From Bolinopsis microptera (lineage: Eukaryota; Ctenophora; Tentaculata; Lobata; Bolinopsidae), in NCBI RefSeq assembly GCF_026151205.1, contig NC_087073.1, positions 6,407,001 through 6,471,000 of the forward strand: a stretch of DNA of 64,000 bases. Reading direction: 5' to 3'. The position numbers were made by a program, and so were the translations under genes. Shown in pieces: positions 1-10,442 of the stretch; the stretch's first letter is position 1, and every line of letters begins with the position of its first letter. The notes below the pieces were generated by a model, which had not been told where the DNA came from, did not search any database, and worked only from the letters and a program-made list of their open reading frames with translations.

Positions 1-442
1 GCTAAAATCACTGAAAATTGCTATTTTCACCATTTTTATCAACTTTGGAGTACCGTTGTAATACAAGTTCTTTTTGAAATCTTTTGAAACTTTGCATGCT
101 TATCAAACTATATAAAAAATACTAATATGCAAAAATTTACGGTGATTCAATATTGGATGCGCATGCAACGTCCGCTCAAAGTTTGCACGTGCGAAAGGTG
201 AGAATTTTGCTCATTCGTGATTTCGATTAGATTCTGCTTTCCCGCGACAGTTAAATGGCATTATATATGAATTTAATGCAACTTGAATGAGTAAAAAGTG
301 GCATATTCAGTCAGTGATCGACAGATATGCTTACCTAAACACAAGTAAATGTTTTCAAAGGTAAAATTACGAAATCGTTGAAATTACCTCCTTATTAATG
401 AAGTTATCAGTTTAACATTTCGACTTTGTCAAAAAGAGATGA

Positions 443-965
443 TATTTGACCGAAGCCCAGATTTGGGTAGAGAGGACCGCTACCAGTGTCTCTCTTTCCC
501 AAACGAAAGTAAATGATATTAATTTGAATGACCGTCCGTAAATACAGAATGATACCGAGAATGAAATCGGTGGCTCGCTTTTCCAATTCATTTACAATTG
601 CAATAGATTAAGATTAAGAAGAACTACCCGAAGGCAGCTGTACTCGGCAATAAAGATTCGATAGCATCAGCTAATTGGATACTAACTATACCGCCGTTGG
701 CCTTATCCCGAAATACTAGGTATCGACCCGAAAGCAACCCAAAGAGATTTTTACAGCATGTGATTGATGTAATTAATCGAAACAATAATCGAAACAATTT
801 GTAAGCCGTAAATGAATGGGAAAAGCGGGCGACCAATTTCATTCTCGGTATCAATGTCATTTTGCATTTACGGACGGTCATACAAATTAATATCATTTAA
901 CTTTGTTTGGGAAAGAGAGACACTGGCAGCGGTCCTCTCTACCCAATTCTGAGTTTTTGTCAAAT
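443..965. repeat. Inverted-repeat (foldback/MITE-like) element
   Basis: The sequence around 443-600 reappears as an imperfect reverse complement around 795-965. Both arms carry TTGGGTAGAGAGGACCGC followed by CCAGTGTCTCTCTTTCCC, ATGATATTAATTTG and GACCGTCCGTAAAT. The arms are about 150 bp and the loop (about 600-795) is unique. I found no transposase reading frame and no clear target-site duplication, so this is called only as a non-autonomous inverted-repeat element. The short ORFs inside it are repeat shadows. Confidence 0.75.
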
Positions 966-1479
966 AAGATATCAATAAAATAAACCTATATATACAAAAA
1001 GTGTGGAATTATGGAAAGTTAATCTTGAAATTACTTTTCTTTAGAGTATTTTGAAAAAAAAAACAAACCTTAAGTATATTACAAAAGATTCACCGGAACG
1101 AGGGTCAGATAAAATTGAACTGAAAATTGTAAATATAAACTTATACACATCACTGCACTACAATTGAAACACAACTCATTCAACAGCCACTAAATAGCTA
1201 TGGTGGGCCGGGGATGCAAAGGCTCATCGTTGAACGTTTTTCCTCCTTTTTTATTTTTGATCCTCAAACCTTTCGATGTACTGTTACTGTTTATTTACCA
1301 TCAAATTGTTGTCATTCAATTAATGTGACTAACGGAAATTTATATTTCGTAGACAAAATAAGTCGTTGCATCCCCTACATATTTTATGTTTGTCTGTGTA
1401 TAACTGTATTAATCCTATCTAATCTACCTTAAATACCTTATTAGGAAGTCTATCTGATGATCTAGTGTCTACTCTCACC

Positions 1480-1929
1480 TCAACAGAAAGGTAGTTTAGA
1501 TGCCAGGTTGATCTCAATAAGAGAGGAGGAAACCTTCTCCAGCGCAGAACATGACATCGAGACGGAGCTGGCGATGTAACCAGGCATGAAGAGGTACGAT
1601 GTGTAAATACTCAGACTTAGGATGATTATTAGAAAGAAGTTGAAGGTATTTCGTTCCCATGGCTCCAAGCAGTAGAGACCTGTGGAGCAGATATAAGGCT
1701 ATTGAAATTTATAGCGATTTAAGTAACATATGAGTTACACAAAATTAACAAATGCGGCCATGAAATAAATACTCAATAATTTTACAAAAAACAGCACTTC
1801 GCACTCACCGGTCCACAGGTTGTATTTCATAGCAATACAATAGAAAAAGTAATTCAGTCCAGACCTATCAGGATCATATTCTTCTTCCATCCCAGGCATG
1901 ATTGGATTCTTTGCTAAAACTAATGACAT
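1480..1929 (-). CDS. Serine palmitoyltransferase small subunit (SPTSSA/B-like)
   Basis: Two exons, 1929-1809 and 1679-1480, joined by a GTGAGT donor and a CTCCACAG acceptor in phase 1, encode 106 residues. The core LEPWERNTFN, then a membrane helix, then YTSYLFMPGYI matches the family signature LEPWER...YTGYVFMP of human SPTSSA/SPTSSB. These small ER-membrane subunits bind the catalytic SPTLC1/SPTLC2 heterodimer, raise its activity and set acyl-CoA preference in the first step of sphingolipid synthesis. The start is the ATG opening MSLVLAKNP. The protein is longer than the human one (71 residues): about 22 extra N-terminal residues rich in acid, and about 30 Ser/Leu-rich residues after the FMPGYI motif, ending in CCFC-free LPFC. 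Family assignment rests on motif recognition and is strong; A versus B cannot be decided. Confidence 0.88.
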
Positions 1930-2187
1930 TTTAGAGCGAATCAATGAGATTGATTCAACGAGTAATTCAGTAAACGTTTTATGAAGTAGAAGGATGAGCT
2001 GAATTGAGCTGAATTGAAAAAAATGTAAACGATTAAAAATTTTTAACATGATCGCACTAACTCTATTGCTTCTAGTGTATCACAACTGAAATAAAACACA
2101 ATTTCACTAATTCTCTTTTGTAATTTATAGTCAATAATTTAACACACAGTTCATCATCACGCAGGTCCTACAATAGATAAACCTTCA

Positions 2188-5100
2188 CTAACTAGAAGCA
2201 AACGCAAACTGGCTAAACTTCGTCTCAATGAGCTCCTTGTGATCTAAAATAAACCGTATAACATCCTCCTCGCTTGAATCTTTGCAGTGTTCCACGTGCT
2301 GTTTTATACATTTTATCACATCCTCCTTATTGTACCGTTTTTTGGCATCGCTAGAAATATCCAGCCTAATGTCCGTGTGAACGGCTAGGTGCAACAACTC
2401 CTCTAACAAACCAACCTCAGTAACTTGACCCAGAAGACCCTTGTATTTGAAAGTTTTGACAGATTTCACTGCCTCTACAGTTCGCTCGAGCTCCGTCTCA
2501 AAAGTATCAACATCGAATTGATAGATGATAAGGAGCAGGGCTAGGATGTCCGATTGTTTTGTCTTAGACACCCTACCCTGGACCATGTTTATAAGTGTTC
2601 TACATATGTGGAGACAAAGCTTTGACCGTGTGTTTACTACGAATGAAAAGTTCTCGTTGGTGTCGGGGTTTGAGAGGCCAATGTCAGGGACGGATTGAGG
2701 GGCCGTTTCGGAGTGGGTTGGAAGGTTGTCCAAGAGAGACCACAATGATTTGAAGGTGTTACTTGGACCATTGCTTCCGAGCGCTTGCTGCGTGAGGATC
2801 CTCAACTCGTCTGAAAAATAAAAGGTGTCATTTAAACTAATTACAACACTACAAATCTATTACATTTATTGAGGACGTTACAGAAGCTATTAATTTAATG
2901 TAGTTGATGGAGTCCTTACTCTTCTTACGTCCGAAAATGGCGTTTCTCTTGTATCAAATATAAACTTCTTTATGAAGGAGTATTTACTTTGAGGCAGCCT
3001 ACAGTAACTCATTACAGTATTTGTGTTCTATTGATTACTTTCATCTTAATAATGCAGGGGAACGTATTTGCTGCAATCCCAACCAATGAAACAGATTGTC
3101 CAATATCAAAAGTGCACTCTGCACGCTCTTCTCAAATCAATTTATCTTCGAACACTTACAACAGACCTAGCAGTGGACAAGGAGATAAGAGAAAACACAA
3201 AGAAACGAGTTTCAAGGTACCGAACAAAGACGGGGTTGAACTCAGGACAGTGGAAAGCACCGATACCACTACACAGAATTCTTCTTTGATTGATATACTC
3301 CCAAATCTGAACAAGCCTGATTATGAGCATCCACTAGTGCAGTGCGGTTGTTGTGACATATACTGGACCCCGTACTTCGCTAGAGTCATTAGAGCTCGGT
3401 TCAACGTTGACCTGAAGTGTAGGTCAAAGAAAGGGACGCCTTTTTATGGAATAAAAACACCTGCAACAAGAAGTAAACTCAGTAAATGGTTAAAAAATTC
3501 GGCAGTTACCGCAAGGAGACAAGGTATGCATGTTAAAGAGGCTGTTGGTCGACGTTGGTTGGAACTAGGACCATGGAGGAATCAACTGCAAAATCCTGAT
3601 TATATTGAAAAGGTTAAAATGGAACAGGAGATAGATCGACTAAGAAGAGCATTAGAAGAGTCGTATGACGCAGAAAGAAGCCGATCTCTGCCATTACAAT
3701 ACGGAGAACTCGACACTTCTTTCGAGTCTTCCCCACCGCATATCCAACCCCATATTTCTAAGAGGTTAGACCCGATTCAAAACCCCCATAACTCATTCAA
3801 ATTAGACCCATCATTTTCGAACAATTTGCATGGAAGGACACATAAGGTATCATTCGGAGAAAATTCGACTTGATAATTGTTATCAATATTTATATTAATG
3901 CATCAGTAATATTTAGTAATGATCAAATTGTCTTACCATGAAATTGATCTGGTGATAACTGTTCAATAAACCAATATTTACCAAAATACACAGCACACAC
4001 AATTTTGTCTTTATTCGTACATCTTCGGATTTCACGACAAGATTATTCACCATAAAAAAGACCTAACTTTAAACGAACCCATTGGATTTTCCTTGCAATG
4101 ATTCTGTTGAGTAGCAGCGAGATCTGTGTCGTTGTTGAAGACGGCTACGTCCGCAAGAAATAGGGAATACCACCTCCATGACTGAGCGTTCAGTTCCTCT
4201 CCGACTGAGTTGTACTGCTTACCCATTTTCTGTTGTAGATACCTGCAGATTCATTATTCTTGTTTCTGCATGCGGACACAAGCTACCATAGCATATAGAA
4301 AAAAAACATCTCGTTAGCTAACAGTAGTCTTTGACTCTTTTGTGCCGGCACAAGAGTCATGGATCGAGAAATGTGCAGTACGTGGGTGGGGAGTCATGGA
4401 TCGGGAAATGTGTGTCTTAATTAATGAACAGTCGGGTTTCACTGATTACGTTATAATTTAAATTATACCTTAAATGAGACCCAGTTTTAGCCTTTTAAGG
4501 TATGACTGTAAGTGATCAGAGGAACCTAACCGCCTACTGTTTTTATGTAATTGTATGACCTTTAGAGGGCCCAGTTATGAAGGTAACTTAGGTAACTAAG
4601 GTTACTAAGGTAACTAAGGTTGCTAAGGTAACTAAGGTAACTAAGGTAACTAAGGTTACTATTTACTAAGGTAACTAAGGTAACTAAGGTAACTAAGGTA
4701 ACTAAGGTAACTAAGGTAACTAAGGTAATTCTAAGGTAACTAGGGTTACTAAGGTTACCAAGGTTACCAATGTAACTAAGGTTACTAAGGTAACTAAGGT
4801 AATTAAGGTAACTAAGGTTACTAAGGTAACTAAGTTTACTAAGGTCACTATGGTAACTAAGGTTACTAAGGTAACTAAGGTAAGTAAGGTTACTATAGTA
4901 ACTAAGGTTACTAAGGTAACTTTACTCTGAAGACTGAAATAACGATCACCTGTGAGACATGCGGGCTATAGAAAAGCAGGAGAGAATGTTACTACTCGAC
5001 TCCGTTATACTTAGTGTTCTTCGCCGTTTCCGAGCTGGTTCTTCGTCGACAGGAACTGCAGCAATCTGAGACAGAGACAGTGGGGAAGTATTGTTGAAGA

Positions 5101-8100
5101 AAAAAAAAGCGTCTACAATTAGAAAGCTACACTGACTACACACACTACAATTTAAGGTTTTTTTTTTACATATTTGATAGATTTACAGATCTGGCTTGAC
5201 AAAAATTTTCAGAAAAAATCATGTTCGCGGGAAGCAAAAATCCGATGAGTTTTTTAGGGGGGAGGGGTAGGGGGTTGAGGGGGGTTGGGAAGGGTGGTCA
5301 CATGACGAGAAATTTTTTGCAAAAATTAAACAATCTTTATTTGTTGATATTATTCACCCCTGTTGCCTAGAGTGGTGGGTCTGCACTTGAGAAGAGTGGG
5401 TTTGGCCGCTAGAATGGTGGGTCTGCAATCTAGAAGTGGGTCTGGCAACCAGAATGGTGGGTCTGCAATCTAGAAGTGGGTCTGGCAACCAGAATGATGG
5501 GTCTGTACCCTTAAAGAGTGGTCTGACAACCAGAGTGGTGGGTGTGCACTTGAGAATAGTGGGTCTGGCAGCTAGAATGGTGGGTATGCAATCTAGAAGT
5601 GGGTCTGTTAACCAGAATTGTGGGTCTACACCCTTGAAGAGTGGGTCTGACAACCAGAATGGTGGGTCTGCACTTGAGAAGAGTGGTTCTTGCGGCTGGA
5701 ATGGTGGGTCTGCAATCTAGAAGTTGGTCTAGCAACCAGAATTGTGGATCTGCATTCGAGAATAATGAGTCTTCACTCTAGAAGAGTGGGTCTGACAACC
5801 AGTGTGGTGGGTCTGCACTTGAAAAGAGTGGGCCTGGCAGCTAGAATGGTGGGTCTGCAATCTAGAAGTGGGTCTGGCAGTTAGAATGGTGGGTCTGCAA
5901 TCTAGAAGTTGGTCTGGCAACCAGAATGGTGGGTCTGCACCCTTCAGGCTTCAAGAGTGGGTCTTGCAGCCAGAATGGTGGATCTGCACTTGAGAAGAGT
6001 GGGTCTGTCAGCTGGAATGGTGGGTCTGCAATCTATAAGTGAGTCTGGCAGCTAGAATAGTGGGTCTGAAATCTAGAAGTGGGTCTTGCAACATGAATGT
6101 GGGTCTGCACCCTTGAAGAGTGGGTCTGGCAATCAGAATGGTACGTCTACACTCTAGAAGAGTGGGTCTGGCAACCAGAATGGTGGATTTTCGGCCTAGA
6201 AGGGTGAGTCTGGAAACCAGAAAGGTGGGTCTACAATCTGGAATAGTGGGTCTGGCAACCAGAATTGCGGGTCTGCATTCTAGAATAGTGGATCTTCACT
6301 CTAGAAGAGTGGGCCTGGCAACCAGAATGGTAAGTCTACACTCTGTCAACCAGATTTGGGGGTCTATAAACTAGAATATAGGAGATATGGATACCTGAAT
6401 TGTGGGTTTGGACAACCCGAATGGTGGGTCTTCACTCTAGAATAATAGGTCTGGTGGGTCTACACTTTAGAAGAGTGGGTCTGGCAACTAGATTGGTGTG
6501 TCTGCAATCTATAAGAGTGGGTCTGGCAACCAGAATAGTGGGTCTGCAATCAAGGGAATCAAGATGAGTGAGTCTGGCAATCAGAATGGTGGGTCTGCAC
6601 CTTAGGGTAGTGGGTCTAGAAACAAGAATGGTGGGTCAGAATTCTTGAATAGTGGGTCTTCACTCTAGCTAAAAGTGGGTCTGGCAACAAGAATGGCGGG
6701 TAAGAATTCTAGAATAGTGGGTCTTCACTCTAAAAGAGTGGATCTGGCAACCAGAATGGTAAGTCTACACTTTGTCAAGTGTCAACCAGAATTGGGGGTC
6801 TAAACTAGAATATAGGATATATGGCAACCAGAATTGTGCGTCTGGAGTCTAGAGTCTAGAATAGTGGGTCCGGCAACCCGAAAGGTGGGTCTTCACTCAA
6901 GAATAGTGGGTCTGGCAATCGGAATGGTGCGTCTACACTCTAGAAGAGTGGGGCTGGCAACCAGAATGGTAGGTCTTCGCCTTAGAAGAGTGGGTCTGGC
7001 AACCAGAATGGTGGGTCTGCATTTTAGAATAGTGGGTCTTGACTCTATACCTACTAGAAGAGTGGGTCTCCTCTCTAGAAGAGTGAATCTGGCAACCAGA
7101 ATGGTAATTCTTCACTCTGTCAACCAGAATTGGGGGTCTATGAACTAGAATATAGGAGATATGACAACCAGAATTGTGGGTCTGGACTCTAGAATAGTGG
7201 GTCTGGCAACCAAAATGTTGAGTCTGCACTCTAATAGAGTGGGTCTGGCAACTAGAATGCAGACACGTAGCCAAGGGGAAGACCCCCGGAAAAAAATTGA
7301 ACCCAAAAAAAATAAGCCCCCTAGTCCCCATGGTCGCCTGGTAAGTGGGCTGTGTTTATGACTGTTTGATTAAACGACACGACAGGCAATCGACTTTAGC
7401 ATTTCGTAAATTATTCCCAAATCCCACTATACAATATGTACTTATTCCATTCAATGTGACAAGTACTGAGTTCCCCCCTAGCCCCCAACTTTGTATTATT
7501 GTGATGTCTGAAATTACAAATTTCTAATGCCAAATGTCGTCTGAAACACCCTATTTCTCAAAAAAGTTTTCCGGGGGCTGCACCCCCAACTTTGTATTAT
7601 CGCCGTCCTACAAATTTCTTTAATGCCTAATGTCGTCTAAAACAAATAATTTCTAAAAATTTTCTCGGGGGCTGCGCCCCCCCCCCCCCCAGTCCCCCAA
7701 CTTTATATTATTGTGATGTCTGATTATTACTGCGCCCCCCCCCCAGCCCACCAACCTTGTATTATTGTAATGTCTGATTATTGCTGTCCCACAAATGTCG
7801 TCTGGAACACCCTATTTCTCAAAAAGTTCCCGAAGGCCAGGGCTGCGCCTGCCTAGCCCTCCAACTTTGTATTATTGTGATGTCTGATTATAATTACTGT
7901 CCTACAAATTTCTTTAATGCCAAATGTCGTCTAAAACACATAATTTCTCAACAATTTTCTGATTTTCCGGGGGTTGCGCCCCCCAGCCCACCAACCTTGT
8001 ATTATTGTAATGTCTGATTATTGCTGTCCTACAAATGTCGTCTGGAACACCCTATTTCTCAAAAATTTTCCGAAGGCCAGGGCTGCGCCCCCCTAGCCCC

Positions 8101-10403
8101 CCCCCCCCCCCCCCCCCCAACTTTGTATTATTGTGATGTCTGATTATTACTGTCCTACAAATTTCTTTAATGCCAAATGTCGTCTAAAACACATAATTTC
8201 TCAAAAATTTTCTGGGGGGCTGCGCCTCCCCCCCTCCCTAGCCAACCAAAGGAGCTTCGCCCCGGCTACGTGTCGTGTCGGGCTACGTGCCCAGAATCGA
8301 AAAAACTTAATCTTTAAATGAATAACGGAACCTTCATTATGAAGTTACGAGATGATAATATAATTGGGAGGCAAAGTGGGTATCGGGCTTGGGGCTCATA
8401 ATGCGCAAAATTTGGCCGCTGTCGAGTGGGTCTGCCTAAAATTCACAGATCTAGCTATGGGTCTGAGACATTTGTAAAAAAAAAACCTTACTACAATTAG
8501 ATATTTTTAAATATTTTGTACCAAGAATACTCACTTTAGGTGGCTCAAGCTTGTCATTCGATTTAACGAGTATGAGAGAGAAAGAGTCAACAGCTTTTAT
8601 GTACTTGAAGCTGTACTCGAACATGAGGAAGAGGAGGCAGTAGAAGAGTCCTGGGTCAGTAGAATCTGTTGCTGTAACCTCCTCCACATGTTTCTGTATT
8701 GCCTGATTTGGTATTATCAATAGAAATGTTATCTATGTACGCGGATAAAACCGCCAATTTAAAGTGCTGGCTATTTAGTATGAGGAATATAATTTACATA
8801 AGTAGCTCCTAACGTACCTAAATTAATACAGTTCCCTAAAGATTTGAGCATTTGATAGCGAAGAAATGGGAGGCCGACAAAGGGGGGCCCTCGATTATTA
8901 GGGGTCAGATCATATGACGTATAATTAGTGATGTGACGTATAATTAGTGTAAAATCCGGATTGGAGTATTATTTATGAGTCGCATTGTTGTAATGTATTC
9001 TGGGTAAAATTATCTTTATCCCGGTTGTTGCGACAAGTAAAAATGCTCTTATTAGGGAAAGGAGATTACTCGACGTTTCAATGTAACTACATCGTATTCA
9101 TGATCTAAAAACAAGTGTTAAAAATTCAAAACGTAAAAAACATATATCTGAGGCAAAATTTGTGTACATTAATTTATTTTCAATCAACTTTATCCAAAAA
9201 TTCGATACAAAAAAGTCATAACAAAATTCATAACAAAATTAGTTTATACGACGACAAACTTTTATAGTAAATACTGTACATTCCTAAAACTACTACTAGA
9301 TATACTACACATGATACAGAAGCATGGAGTGCTACAACGGTGAACAGGTGCATGATGTGAAGTGTGTAGGTATGTATCTAGTGTGGAGTGAAAATGGCGG
9401 GAATCGTACTGACCAATGAGGAGTGTGAAACGTGGGAGCCTAATATGGTTTGATTGATGTTATAAGGGTTAGTGTGTAGGAGGCGGAAGTGTGTGTGTGT
9501 GAGATGTGGTCTCTGTACTCAGAAAGTAAACGAAACCTATAAATATCACTAAATATCACTACATATGTGTAGACAATCCCCTGTCTGCAAAGTATAAAAT
9601 ATGTTACACCCTGTTTATTATGTACTTGTTACTAAAAAACGTTTGATGGTTTCTAACTCATCTCTCTTGTTAATGTTAGGTTTGAACTTCAAAATAAGCA
9701 TTGCTTCTGCAATCTTTCTTCTAGCTGTGTTGCTTTCTGTTTTTAAAATCTCAAATTCTAAATTGGGTTCTGACCCCCTATGTAAACTGTTATAATGAAT
9801 AGCAAAAGCTTGACTTGTGTTAGAAGGAGTTAAAGGAAATTTAGCATATCTTAGGTGCTCTCCGAGCCTATCATGTGCCCTCCTGCACGTCTCACCAATA
9901 TAAATATTATTACAGATTAGTGATGTGATCCATCAGTAGAATTTAATTGACCCAGAAATGAGCTAGATATAGGGTAGAGTTCACATGTCAATTCTGTAAA
10001 TCAATCAATCTCAACAGCTACTTGACTCTGATGGATTCATCTACTGTCGGAAGAAGAAGGGGGAAGGAATTGTCATACCCAACTCCACGATATCTGTTCA
10101 TTGCCCTTCATTTTACTCCACATACTCTAGCAAGATCGAGTATTTGTTTTCTGTAGCCTCAGTGTTTGGGCACGATATGTAGTAAATTATAATTTGTATT
10201 CAGTATTCAGTATTCAGTATTCAGTAAATTTGATTAATTATCCTACGAAAAAATGTCTATTGACTTGTTAATTTAAATGGGGGCATACAACGGTCATTAA
10301 TGTGCATTAATGGGCATAAATGGGCATAAATGGGCATTAATGTGCATTAATGTATATGTATATTTCAGCAAAATTCTATAATACTGCCATTAATGACCGT
10401 TGT

Positions 10404-10442
<39 letters not shown>

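Noticed and set aside
4574-4925. CRISPR-like array
   Set aside because: Contiguous 9-bp units with no unique spacers, in a eukaryotic genome with spliceosomal introns.
5354-7331. Several long ORFs on both strands in the 40-bp minisatellite
   Set aside because: They follow the repeat unit, overlap in opposite directions and have no splice, start or domain support.
7781-8321. Small plus-strand ORFs with repeated ALQLCIIVMSDY-type peptides
   Set aside because: They are translations of the tandem C-rich unit inside the 7258-8290 element.
9601-9795. Hydrophobic plus-strand ORF
   Set aside because: It is the antisense of the Penelope-type GIY-YIG fragment.
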